A DNA stretch of 10,222 nucleotides, taken from assembly GCF_000282995.1 (NCBI RefSeq), contig NZ_ALEE01000099.1, positions 1 through 10,222 on the forward strand. Direction: 5' to 3'. Positions 1-7,226 of this stretch are shown here, piece after piece (the first letter of the stretch is position 1; every line of letters begins with the position of its first letter). Source of the DNA: Melaminivora alkalimesophila (GTDB lineage Bacteria; Pseudomonadota; Gammaproteobacteria; Burkholderiales; Burkholderiaceae_C). The position numbers were made by a program, and so were the translations under genes. Under the pieces are notes generated by a model, which did no database searches, had not been told where the DNA came from, and was given only the letters and a program-made list of their open reading frames with translations.

Positions 1-457
1 TGGCGAATCGATCCTGAACGGCACCAACAACTACGTGTTCCAAGTGGGCGCCAACGCCGACGCGGCCAACCAGATCACCATCGCCTCGGGCGACATGAGC
101 CTGGCCAGCGCCGATGCGTTCCTGGCAGTGGCTTCCGGTGGCTCGGCAAGTGCGCTGAACACGGCCGCCGCGGCGAGCAACACGGCGGCGTTGGCGGCGC
201 TGGATGAGGCCATCTCCGCGGTGAACGACCGCCGCGCCTCGCTGGGCGCGCTGCAAAGCCGCTTCGAGAACACCATCTCCTACCTGCGCACGGCCAGCGA
301 GAACCAGTCCGCCGCACGCGGGCGCATCATGGACGCCGACTTCGCCGCCGAGACCTCCAACCTGAGCCGCACTCAAATCCTGCAGCAGGCCGGCACCGCC
401 ATGATCGCGCAGGCCAATCAGCTGCCGCAAAACGTCTTGAAGCTGCTGCAGGGGTAA
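1..457 (+). CDS. fliC: Flagellin, C-terminal part (5' end outside window)
   Basis: Structural subunit of the flagellar filament, exported by the flagellar type III system and polymerised outside the cell. The first full codon is at base 2; 151 residues remain before TAA at 455-457. The visible part begins with [19 protein letters not shown], the usual end of the variable region and return into the D1 domain. It continues through an Ala/Ser/Asn-rich helix and the conserved D1/D0 C-terminus: [15 protein letters not shown], then the [21 protein letters not shown] block and the ending NVLKLLQG. The helical C-terminal D0 segment is needed for export and packing in all flagellins. No fliD, fliS or hairpin-plus-T-run terminator follows; the glycosyltransferase ORF starts 36 nt later, so read-through is possible. 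The many Ser/Thr residues would suit O-glycosylation, but no site can be assigned from sequence. Confident family call; which flagellin paralogue is unknown. Confidence 0.95.
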   Translation, partial: GESILNGTNNYVFQVGANADAANQITIASGDMSLASADAFLAVASGGSASALNTAAAASNTAALAALDEAISAVNDRRASLGALQSRFENTISYLRTASENQSAARGRIMDADFAAETSNLSRTQILQQAGTAMIAQANQLPQNVLKLLQG

Positions 458-493
458 ACCAGAGCCGATGCGCCACGATTGCCCATAGCATCC

Positions 494-3400
494 ATGAAGC
501 CCGCGCCCGTCCAGCCGTACTACATCCACGCACCGCGCTCGCTGCACGACGCGGATCAGTCCACGGTCCAGCTGCATATGCTGTGCCACCAGCTCAACCG
601 TGCCGGCTACGCCGCCTACCTGTCGGGCGCCCCTGTGGTCAATGGCGACTGGTGGACGCCGATGCTTTGCCCGCAGACCATGGCAGCCCATTACCTGGCC
701 GGATTGGTGCCCATCGCCATCCAGGAGGAGTCCAGAGGCGAATTCGAGCTGCCGGGACTGCAAGTGCAGATGGTTCTGGCCTCGCAGTCGAACGATCCGG
801 GCTACGCGCAGCCGCGTTTCATAAGTGCCCGACCCGGTCAGCCCGAATGGAACGAGGATGCGCTCAGGCTGGCGCTGCCGTGGTTCGACCCGGCACTGCT
901 GGAGCGGATCGATCCCTCGGAGCAGAGATCCGGGGCACTGGTGTATTCGGGCCGGCTGCCGGGGCCCGGGTTCACGCTGCGGCCGGAGCACGCGGGCTTG
1001 CGTGACGTCTCGCCCCACGCCGCGTTGCCCCTCGGCACGCGCGAACGCTGGCAGGCGCTCGGCACGGCGCAGGTGCTGTTCGCCTACGCCGCCGGCAGCA
1101 TCGTCACCGAGGCGCGCCTGCTGGGCTGCCAGGTGGTGTATGTGGCCAATGACCACCAGTTGCAGCGCTTTCCCGGACATGACCTGGACACCTGGGGCGT
1201 CGCGGCCAACTCCCTCGACAGGCCGCTGGATGCGCGTGCATACAGCCCTGCAATGTTCCGCCAGCATGTGGCACAACTGCTGCACGACGGGCCGGCATTG
1301 CTGAACCGCTTCATTGCTGCCACCCAGGCCGCAGCCGCAGCGCTGCAGCCCGCCCAGGGATGGCAGCCGCGGCATCTGCATGCCGTGGAGCCCCTGCTGC
1401 CTGCGGCGCCCGAGGAGCGCGCTCGCCGCGCGGACGAGCAGGCCACCGAGGCCTTGTGCAAGGGGTATGCGCTGTGGAAGACCAAGGCTGCGCCGAGCGA
1501 GGTCCACAGCGACATCTGCGCCGAACTGGTGGGCAGCGGTGTGGTGCGGCCCCCCACCGTTCACCTCTTCGCCCGGGGAAGAAGCGCAGAATCGATTGCC
1601 GACACCCTGGACAGCCTGGGCGCCGGCTGGCTGCAGCCACGGTGCATCGTCGTCCACGCCGATATCGATCCCCCCTGCGACCCTGCGGAACTGGGCGAAG
1701 GGTTGCACTGGTCCGGTCCCAGCGGGTCGGCATCGGCGAACGGAATGCCAGGGTGCGACGACGAATGGACCGTACTGCTCGATGCCGGAACGCGCCTGGA
1801 GCCGTACAGCCTGATCGAACTGCTTGCCTCTGCCGCGGGCAGCGCCGCACAAGTCGTCTATGCCGCCCATGACGTTGCCTTGTCCGAGGAGCAACACCTG
1901 CCGCATTTCAGTGGCGGGGCCAATCTCGAATGGCTGCGCGGCACCAATTACCTGGGAGGAGTGGTCGTGGTCCGGACTGCCGCCTGGTTGCCGCTGCCCG
2001 ACCGCTGGCATTACGCTTGCGCTTACCGCCTCGCATTGCGCGCCAGCGCCACACACGGCGCAGCCGCCCTGCACTACGTCGACCAGGTGCTATCGCACAG
2101 CCCGCCGCATTTGGCGTCTGGGCAAGAGGCGCAGGAATTCACCGTCGCCCAGCAGGAACTGGAACAAGCCTACCCCGGCGCTACGCTGGCGGCCAGCGAG
2201 TTGGTGGGCTGCTGGGTACCGCAATACCCCGATCCGGGCTCGGCGCTGACGCTGCTGGTGCCCACAGGCAAGCAGCCCGGCTACCTGCGGTCGTTGCTGC
2301 TGTCATGCGTGCGCATGTATGCATCGGGCACCTTCAAGGAGGCATTGCTGCTGGCGCAGGACGAAGACCTGGCTTCCATGCAGCAGTTCGTAGGCGAGTG
2401 GCAGCATGCCGAGCAGCTGCCGCTGCGCCTGCTCGCCACGGGCTGCGGCAGCTACAACCATGCGCGCAGCCTCAATATCGGTCTGCGCGCAGCGCGCACC
2501 GAACTGGTGCTGGTCTGCGACGACGACGTCGAGCTGCTCGACGGCGTGGCGCTGCCGGCCCTGCGACGGCTGTTCACGCAGAAGGACATCGCCATCGCCG
2601 CACCGCGGCTGGTGCTGCAGCACGGCGAGACACCGACGGTGCTGGCCGGACCGCAGGTGGCAGGCAACGACGCCATGCTGCACAACTACGTAGGTGTACG
2701 GCAGGGCATCGCAGAACGCGGTCATCACAACCGCCTGCAGATGGCGCAGGACGTCGCCGGGGTGCACGGCGCGTGCTGGCTGGGGCATCGCGACGCCATC
2801 CTGGCGGTGGGCGGGCTCGACGAGGCCAATACGCCGCTGTTCCAGACCATGACCGATCTTGGCTACCGCCTGCAGCAATCGGGATGGAGGCTGGTGTGGA
2901 CGCCGCGAGCGAATGTCCTGCATGCTGGCGGAGCAACCCTCAGGCTGCTGCGCCGCGACCCAATCCAGGCGCTCGCCCTGTCGCAAGCTGCCTTGCGCGA
3001 GCAGCACCATATGCGCGCCCGCTGGCTGGACTTCGTCGGCTCGCTCACGCTCTACAGCAAACACCTTCGCGGCGACCAGCCCTATGTGCTCGACGTGGAC
3101 CTCGTGTGCCGCTGGCGCCACGATTACCGCATGCGCCCGCGCGTGCTGGCCCAGCCACTGTCCAGTGGCTCCGGTCAATATCGCGTGATCGAGCCCCTGG
3201 ACGCCCTGCAGATGCACAGCCTGGCGGAGACCTGCGCCGTGACCCCGCCCAAGGCCGGGGTGAAGATGCGTCGCATCCTGAACGCGCTGGACATCTCGCG
3301 CCTGAAACCGGACAGGGTGCTGGTACAGCATTCCATCTTGGATGAGGATATTGCCAACTTGCGAGCCATCCGCGACGCACACCCCGATGTGTTCTTGGTG

Positions 3401-4144
3401 CAACTGGTCGATGACTTGACCTCGGAGCTTCCAGCCGCCCACCCCAACCACGCATTCGGACAGCGCGAAGGGCACACCCGCATGGTGCAGGCGCTGAATT
3501 TGAGCGACCGCCTGGTCGTCTCCACCCAGCCCCTGGCGGACTACTATCGGCAGTATTGTCCGGACGTGCACGTGGTGCCGAACGCACTCGATCCGCACCA
3601 CTGGGGCGGTCTGGCGCGCACGGAACGCCAGTCACGCGAACGCCTGCGCCTCGGTTGGGCGGGGGCCGCGCAGCACCTGGGCGACCTGCGCCTGGTCGCA
3701 TCCGTGGTGCGCGCCCTGGCGCCGGAGGTGGACTGGATATTCATGGGCATGTGCCCGGACGAACTGCGGCCCTACATCAAGGAATTTCACCCCTTCGTCT
3801 CCTACAAGGATTATCCGGCCAAGCTGGCCAGCCTGGACCTGGACATTGCGATTGCACCGCTCGAGGACAACCCCTTCAACGCCTGCAAGAGCAATTTGCG
3901 CCTGCTCGAGTACGGCGCCATGGGCTGGCCGGTGGTGTGCTCCGATGTCTACCCCTTCCGGACTGCGAACCCACCCGTGCTGCGTGTGCCCAACGACGAG
4001 CAGGCATGGCTGTCCGCACTGCGCCGTCTGATGGATGATCCGCAGCTGCGCCGTGCCCAGGGGCACGCGCTGCATGAGTGGTTGCAACGCAACTTTCTTC
4101 TGGAGCACCACGTGGAAGCTTGGCGCAAGGCGCTCCTGCACTGA
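494..4144 (+). CDS. Large multi-module glycosyltransferase, probable flagellin glycosylation enzyme
   Basis: A 1216-residue protein with apparently four sugar-transferase-like modules. Residues 8-310 look like a GT-B fold of the polysaccharide-biosynthesis type (VQLHMLCHQLNRAGYAAYL near 25-43; TEARLLGCQVVYV near 205-217). Residues 355-540 resemble a GT2 domain, but the usual Asp-rich site reads LLDAGTRL (428-435), so it may be inactive. Residues 585-815 are a better GT2 (GT-A) domain: CDDDVELLD at 675-683, VHGACWL, GGLDE at 773-777, and TDLGYRLQQSGWRLVWTPRA. Residues 940-1215 are a GT4-like GT-B domain: VVPNALDPHHW (1028-1037), GWAGAAQHLGDL, and FNACKSNLRLLEYGAMGWPVV (1128-1148). No signal peptide or membrane span, so probably cytoplasmic. 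ATG at 494 is preferred; an in-frame TTG at 479 would add five residues, and neither has a Shine-Dalgarno. Position between fliC and motA suggests flagellin as acceptor (inference); another surface glycan is possible. Its codon use looks less CTG-biased than the mot/che genes. Confidence 0.85.
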   Translation: MKPAPVQPYYIHAPRSLHDADQSTVQLHMLCHQLNRAGYAAYLSGAPVVNGDWWTPMLCPQTMAAHYLAGLVPIAIQEESRGEFELPGLQVQMVLASQSNDPGYAQPRFISARPGQPEWNEDALRLALPWFDPALLERIDPSEQRSGALVYSGRLPGPGFTLRPEHAGLRDVSPHAALPLGTRERWQALGTAQVLFAYAAGSIVTEARLLGCQVVYVANDHQLQRFPGHDLDTWGVAANSLDRPLDARAYSPAMFRQHVAQLLHDGPALLNRFIAATQAAAAALQPAQGWQPRHLHAVEPLLPAAPEERARRADEQATEALCKGYALWKTKAAPSEVHSDICAELVGSGVVRPPTVHLFARGRSAESIADTLDSLGAGWLQPRCIVVHADIDPPCDPAELGEGLHWSGPSGSASANGMPGCDDEWTVLLDAGTRLEPYSLIELLASAAGSAAQVVYAAHDVALSEEQHLPHFSGGANLEWLRGTNYLGGVVVVRTAAWLPLPDRWHYACAYRLALRASATHGAAALHYVDQVLSHSPPHLASGQEAQEFTVAQQELEQAYPGATLAASELVGCWVPQYPDPGSALTLLVPTGKQPGYLRSLLLSCVRMYASGTFKEALLLAQDEDLASMQQFVGEWQHAEQLPLRLLATGCGSYNHARSLNIGLRAARTELVLVCDDDVELLDGVALPALRRLFTQKDIAIAAPRLVLQHGETPTVLAGPQVAGNDAMLHNYVGVRQGIAERGHHNRLQMAQDVAGVHGACWLGHRDAILAVGGLDEANTPLFQTMTDLGYRLQQSGWRLVWTPRANVLHAGGATLRLLRRDPIQALALSQAALREQHHMRARWLDFVGSLTLYSKHLRGDQPYVLDVDLVCRWRHDYRMRPRVLAQPLSSGSGQYRVIEPLDALQMHSLAETCAVTPPKAGVKMRRILNALDISRLKPDRVLVQHSILDEDIANLRAIRDAHPDVFLVQLVDDLTSELPAAHPNHAFGQREGHTRMVQALNLSDRLVVSTQPLADYYRQYCPDVHVVPNALDPHHWGGLARTERQSRERLRLGWAGAAQHLGDLRLVASVVRALAPEVDWIFMGMCPDELRPYIKEFHPFVSYKDYPAKLASLDLDIAIAPLEDNPFNACKSNLRLLEYGAMGWPVVCSDVYPFRTANPPVLRVPNDEQAWLSALRRLMDDPQLRRAQGHALHEWLQRNFLLEHHVEAWRKALLH

Positions 4145-4194
4145 TTTGAGCGCGCCAGACGGCATCCTCCCGCCCCCTCACACACGACCTGACC

Positions 4195-4797
4195 ATGAAA
4201 ACACTGCTCCACGTGGGCTGCGGACCCCAGCGCAAGAACAGCACCACCCGCGGCTTCGATACTGACGAGTGGCAGGAACTGCGACTGGACATCGACGAGA
4301 GCGTCCAGCCGGACATCATCGGCAGCATGACCGACATGGCCGCGGTCCCGGACGGCTCGGTAGACGCCATCTTCTCCAGTCACAACATCGAGCATCTATA
4401 CGCCCACGAAGTGCCCCAGGCTCTGCAGGAATTCCTGCGAGTCCTCAAGCCCGAGGGTTTCGCCGTCATTACCTGCCCGGACCTGCAGTCGGTATGCGCG
4501 CTGGTCGCGCAAGGCAAGCTGGTCCAGCCTGCTTACCACACCGCACTCGGTCTTCCGATCGCACCGCTGGACATACTGTATGGCTGGCGCCTACCCATGG
4601 CCGAGGGCAACTTGCACATGGCGCATCGCTGCGGTTTCACTGAGAAGGTGCTGCGCGACACCCTGCTGGGCGCTGGCTTTGGCAGCGTCGGCACGTTGTC
4701 GCGCCCGGAGTGCTTCGACCTGTGGGCAGTGGCGAGCAAGGAGACGCTCACCCACGAGGGCCTCACGCGTCTGGGCGAGCAGTACTTCTTCCGCTGA
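4195..4797 (+). CDS. SAM-dependent class I methyltransferase, possibly glycan-modifying
   Basis: A 200-residue Rossmann-type methyltransferase. SAM-binding motif I is LHVGCG at residues 5-10, almost at the N-terminus, as in short stand-alone family members. The acidic end of strand 2 is LDID (31-34). The motif IV region is SVDAIFSSHNIEHL (55-68), followed by LRVLKPEGFAVITCPD (81-96), the arrangement typical of small-molecule and sugar methyltransferases with an EHL signature. The C-terminal part (about 110-200) probably forms the acceptor cap and has no motif I recognise. ATG at 4195 is 50 nt after the glycosyltransferase stop; no Shine-Dalgarno is visible. The neighbours suggest it O- or N-methylates a sugar attached to flagellin, perhaps as a capping step. 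That target is inference; the fold assignment is strong. No membrane segment or signal peptide, so a cytoplasmic enzyme acting on a nucleotide sugar or on flagellin before export would fit. Confidence 0.85.
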   Translation: MKTLLHVGCGPQRKNSTTRGFDTDEWQELRLDIDESVQPDIIGSMTDMAAVPDGSVDAIFSSHNIEHLYAHEVPQALQEFLRVLKPEGFAVITCPDLQSVCALVAQGKLVQPAYHTALGLPIAPLDILYGWRLPMAEGNLHMAHRCGFTEKVLRDTLLGAGFGSVGTLSRPECFDLWAVASKETLTHEGLTRLGEQYFFR

Positions 4798-4816
4798 TCC
4801 CCGGCGTTGCACGAAT

Positions 4817-4864
4817 AGGGCTCGTTTGACTGTGCTGATCCGCAGTTCAGCCAGGGCGAGCCCT
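4817..4864. repeat. Nested inverted repeat upstream of motA
   Basis: AGGGCTCG at 4817-4824 is the exact reverse complement of CGAGCCCT at 4857-4864. Inside the 32-nt interval GCTGA (4834-4838) pairs with TCAGC (4847-4851), so a two-step stem-loop can form. It starts 19 nt after the methyltransferase stop and ends 17 nt before the motA ATG. No T-run follows the 3' arm, so a classic intrinsic terminator is unlikely. It could be an RNA hairpin separating the modification cassette from mot expression, a protein-binding dyad, or chance in G+C-rich DNA. Confidence 0.5.
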
Positions 4865-4881
4865 GACACAATCCGCGCACC

Positions 4882-5742
4882 ATGCTCGTCATCCTCGGCT
4901 ACCTGATCACCTTCGGCTGCGTGTTCGGCGTGTTCGTCGCGCACGGCGGCAACATCGGCGTGCTGCTGGAGGCGCTGCCCTACGAGATGATCACCATCGG
5001 CGGTGCGGCGCTGGGCTCGTTCATCGTGACCAACCAGCCCAAGGTGCTCAAGGCCACCTTCGCCACGCTGCCGCAGGTGCTCAAGGGCAGCAAGTACACC
5101 AAGGCGCGCTACATGGAGCTGATGGCCATGCTCTACGAGATCCTGCAGAAGGCGCGCAAGGAAGGCCTGATGGCCATCGAGCAGGACGTGGAGGAGCCGG
5201 AAAAGTCCGAGCTCTTCAAGAAGTTCCCCACGGTGGGCAGCGACCCGCACGTCGTCGAGTTCACCACCGACTACCTGCGCATGATGGTCTCGGGCAACCT
5301 GAACGCGCACGAGATCGAGTCGCTCATGGACAGCGAGATCGAGACCCACCACCAGGAAGCCCACGGGCCCGTGATGGCGCTCACGCGCCTGGCCGGTGCG
5401 CTGCCGGCCTTCGGCATCGTGGCCGCCGTGCTGGGCGTTGTGAACACCATGGGCTCGGTCGGCCAGCCGCCGGCGGTGCTGGGCGCCATGATCGCCTCGG
5501 CGCTGGTCGGCACCTTCCTGGGCATCCTGCTGGCCTATGGCGCGGTGGAGCCGCTCGCCGGGCTGCTGGAGCAGCGCGCCGAGGACGCGGTCAAGGAATT
5601 CCTGTGCATCAAGTCCACCCTGCTGGCGAGCATGCAGGGCTACAACCCGGCGACGGCCATCGAGTTCGGCCGCAAGGTCCTGTTCTCGACCGAGCGGCCG
5701 GGCTTTGCCGAACTCGAGGCCCACGTGAAGGGCAAGAAGTAA
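4882..5742 (+). CDS. motA: Flagellar motor stator protein MotA
   Basis: Inner-membrane stator subunit that, with MotB, conducts protons and pushes on the rotor protein FliG. Its 286 residues match the E. coli-type MotA family in length and pattern. Four membrane helices are apparent (about 2-20, 33-51, 172-190, 200-222), with a large cytoplasmic loop between the second and third. Residues important in E. coli are kept: R92 and E100 (equivalents of R90 and E98, FliG contact), P175 in ALPAFGIVAAVLG (P173) and P224 in AVEPLAGLL (P222). The C-terminal EFGRKVLFSTERPGFAELEAHV is also conserved. The ATG start gives the canonical MLVILGYL N-terminus; no clear Shine-Dalgarno is seen. motB follows after 60 nt. 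The upstream 84-nt gap holds the inverted repeat and a weak CACAAT -10-like hexamer (4867-4872) so close to the ATG that any transcript from it would be nearly leaderless. Very confident. Confidence 0.98.
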   Translation: MLVILGYLITFGCVFGVFVAHGGNIGVLLEALPYEMITIGGAALGSFIVTNQPKVLKATFATLPQVLKGSKYTKARYMELMAMLYEILQKARKEGLMAIEQDVEEPEKSELFKKFPTVGSDPHVVEFTTDYLRMMVSGNLNAHEIESLMDSEIETHHQEAHGPVMALTRLAGALPAFGIVAAVLGVVNTMGSVGQPPAVLGAMIASALVGTFLGILLAYGAVEPLAGLLEQRAEDAVKEFLCIKSTLLASMQGYNPATAIEFGRKVLFSTERPGFAELEAHVKGKK

Positions 5743-5802
5743 GACCGCTGCGAGCCTGCGGCCCCGAGGAACCGGGCGCCACGGCCGAGGTCCATTGCAA
5801 GC

Positions 5803-6762
5803 ATGTCCGAGAAGAAGCTCCAGCCCATCATCATCAAGCGCGTCAAGAAGGGCGGCCACGGCCACCATGGCGGCGCCTGGAAGATCGCCTATGCCGACTT
5901 CGTGACGGCCATGATGGCGTTCTTCCTGCTGATGTGGCTGCTGGGCTCCACCGCCAAGGGCGAGTTGCAGGGGATTGCCGCCTACTTCGCCTCGCCCCTG
6001 AAGGTTTCGATGCAGGGGGGCGACGGCGCCGGCAACAGCTCGAGCATCATCCCCGGCGGCGGCAACGACCTGTCGAAGGTGCACGGCCAGGTGCGGCGCT
6101 CGGACGACGACAGCGCCATCAGCCGGCGCACCAGTCTGGAAGCGGCGCGCGCCGAGCGCGCCCGCATCGACGCCCAGCGCATCCGCGCGCTGCAGGCGAA
6201 GATCGACGCGATGATCACCGAGAACCCGCGCCTGAACGAGTACCGCTCGCAGATCCGCCTGGACCTGACGCCCGACGGCCTGCAGATCCAGATCGTGGAC
6301 GACCAGAACCGCCCCATGTTCGACAGCGGCAGCGCTCTGGTCAAGCCCTACATGCGCGACATCCTGGCGGAGATCGGCGCCGCCCTCGGGAACGTGGAAA
6401 ACCGCATCAGCCTGTCCGGGCACACCGATGCCGTACCCTATGGCAACGGCGACCGCGGCTACAGCAACTGGGAGCTGTCGGCCGACCGGGCGAACGCCTC
6501 GCGGCGCGAACTGGTGGCCGCCGGGATGCCGGACGCCAAGCTCGGGCGCGTGGTCGGCCTCGCGGCCAGCGACCTGCTGGAGCCGGAAAACCCGCGCGCG
6601 GCGGTCAACCGGCGCATCACCATCACCGTGCTCACGCACGAGGCCGAGGAGCGGCTGCTGGGCCGGCGCAACGTGGCCGTGCCCCTGCCGGCCCTGGCCC
6701 CTGCCTCCGCAGCGGTCAGCGAAAAGCCGGACAATGCGGCTTCCGCCCCGCCGGAGGGGTAA
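5803..6762 (+). CDS. motB: Flagellar motor stator protein MotB
   Basis: Partner of MotA that anchors the stator to peptidoglycan and carries the proton-binding aspartate. It has 319 residues: a basic cytoplasmic N-terminus with a His/Gly stretch (GGHGHHGG, 17-24), one membrane helix (about 28-49), a plug-like amphipathic segment (about 53-66), a low-complexity Gly/Ser linker, and a periplasmic OmpA-like domain (about 155-280). The essential Asp is D32 in WKIAYADFVTAMMAFF, the same number as in E. coli. Peptidoglycan-binding signatures are SGHTDAVPYG (205-214), NWELSADRAN (222-231) and NRRITI (269-274). The Ala/Pro-rich tail is probably disordered. ATG at 5803 follows motA by 60 nt; GAGG at 5787-5790 is 12 nt upstream, a long spacing for a ribosome site. 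Proton rather than sodium coupling is inferred from similarity to E. coli MotB. Confidence 0.98.
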   Translation: MSEKKLQPIIIKRVKKGGHGHHGGAWKIAYADFVTAMMAFFLLMWLLGSTAKGELQGIAAYFASPLKVSMQGGDGAGNSSSIIPGGGNDLSKVHGQVRRSDDDSAISRRTSLEAARAERARIDAQRIRALQAKIDAMITENPRLNEYRSQIRLDLTPDGLQIQIVDDQNRPMFDSGSALVKPYMRDILAEIGAALGNVENRISLSGHTDAVPYGNGDRGYSNWELSADRANASRRELVAAGMPDAKLGRVVGLAASDLLEPENPRAAVNRRITITVLTHEAEERLLGRRNVAVPLPALAPASAAVSEKPDNAASAPPEG

Positions 6763-6766
6763 CAAC

Positions 6767-6794
6767 TTGTCACGCACGCGGGGTACCGTGACAA
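6767..6794. repeat. Inverted repeat TTGTCACG-N12-CGTGACAA in motB-cheY gap
   Basis: TTGTCACG at 6767-6774 and CGTGACAA at 6787-6794 are exact reverse complements around a 12-base centre. The arms include the -35 hexamer and most of the -10 hexamer of the candidate cheY promoter. A 20-bp centre-to-centre spacing of half-sites is compatible with a dimeric DNA-binding regulator contacting one face of the helix (inference). No T-run follows, so it is not a standard terminator for motB, although an RNA stem could form. Confidence 0.55.
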
Positions 6795-6795
6795 T
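6767..6795 (+). promoter_or_regulatory. Candidate sigma70-like promoter for cheY-cheZ
   Basis: TTGTCA (6767-6772) matches the -35 consensus at five of six bases. GACAAT (6790-6795) matches the -10 consensus at four of six, with an ideal 17-nt spacer. It begins 4 nt after the motB stop. The predicted start near 6802 gives a leader of about 37 nt before the cheY GTG. No sigma28 -35/-10 pair is evident here. The hexamers lie inside an 8-bp inverted repeat, so a dimeric regulator could occlude the promoter. Prediction from sequence only. Confidence 0.45.
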
Positions 6796-6826
6796 CGGTG
6801 CGGCCTTCCCTAGTTAAGTAAGACCG

Positions 6827-6832
6827 AAAGGG
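6827..6832 (+). promoter_or_regulatory. Ribosome binding site for cheY
   Basis: AAAGGG lies 6 nt before the GTG at 6839 and is the clearest Shine-Dalgarno-like sequence in the window. It supports the GTG start, which gives a protein of the standard CheY length. It overlaps a small potential stem, GACC (6822-6825) with GGTC (6831-6834), that could partly hide it. Confidence 0.5.
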
Positions 6833-6838
6833 TCCCTT

Positions 6839-7225
6839 GTGTCTTCTGCCCTTCGTTTCCTGATCGTTGACGACTTTTCCACCATGCGTCGCATCGTGCG
6901 CAACCTGCTCAAGGAGAGCGGCTACGCCGACGCCGACGAGGCGGAAGACGGCGTGGTGGCGCTCAACAAGCTGCGCAACGGCCGCTTCGACTTCGTGGTC
7001 ACGGACATCAACATGCCGAACATGAACGGCTTCCAGCTGCTCACGGAGATCAAGAAGGACGACAAGCTCAAGCACCTGCCGGTGCTGATGGTCACGGCCG
7101 AGGCGCGCAAGGAGGACATCGTCGCCGCCGCCCAGGGGGGCGCCGCCGGCTACATCGTCAAGCCGTTCACCAAGGCCACGCTCGAGGAGAAGGTCAACCT
7201 GATCCTGAAGAAGATGGGGTTGTGA
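6839..7225 (+). CDS. cheY: Chemotaxis response regulator CheY
   Basis: Single-domain receiver that, when phosphorylated by CheA, binds FliM and FliN at the flagellar switch and changes rotation. At 128 residues it is standard length. Acidic-pocket residues D11 and D12 ([14 protein letters not shown]), phosphoacceptor D56 ([13 protein letters not shown]), T86 (VLMVTAEA), Y105 and K108 (GYIVKPF) are all present, so it should be fully functional. The [13 protein letters not shown] segment after the acidic pair and the KPFT-ATLEEK helix identify the CheY subfamily rather than another receiver. E. coli has Trp after the phospho-Asp; here it is Ile57. The start is GTG at 6839, supported by AAAGGG upstream. 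cheZ begins 1 nt after the stop, implying translational coupling. A sigma70-like promoter with an overlapping dyad lies in the 76-nt gap after motB. Confidence 0.98.
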   Translation: MSSALRFLIVDDFSTMRRIVRNLLKESGYADADEAEDGVVALNKLRNGRFDFVVTDINMPNMNGFQLLTEIKKDDKLKHLPVLMVTAEARKEDIVAAAQGGAAGYIVKPFTKATLEEKVNLILKKMGL

Positions 7226-7226
7226 C

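Noticed and set aside
479..493. TTG start giving five extra residues on the glycosyltransferase
   Set aside because: ATG at 494 is the more likely start; neither has a Shine-Dalgarno and the extra residues MPIAS add no recognisable motif. Kept as an open alternative, not called.
1930..3345. 471-residue + strand alternative frame within the glycosyltransferase gene
   Set aside because: Out-of-frame, Arg/Ala-rich, no domains; the main frame is uninterrupted for 1216 residues.
2303..3601. 432-residue antisense open frame inside the glycosyltransferase gene
   Set aside because: No recognisable motif or ribosome site; the sense frame holds continuous GT2 and GT4 motifs across the same region.
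4826..4872. TTGACT (4826-4831) with CACAAT (4867-4872) as a motA promoter
   Set aside because: Spacing of 35 nt is far outside the 16-18 nt range, and no better -35 lies at the correct distance from CACAAT.
4591..6777. 728-residue antisense open frame opposite motA and motB
   Set aside because: Opposite strand of well-identified genes in G+C-rich DNA. The translation is Arg/His/Gly/Ala/Val-rich low complexity without recognisable domains, as expected of a mirror frame of CTG/GCC-rich codons.
6822..6834. GACC/GGTC mini-hairpin before cheY
   Set aside because: Only four base pairs, likely by chance; noted only because it overlaps the ribosome site.
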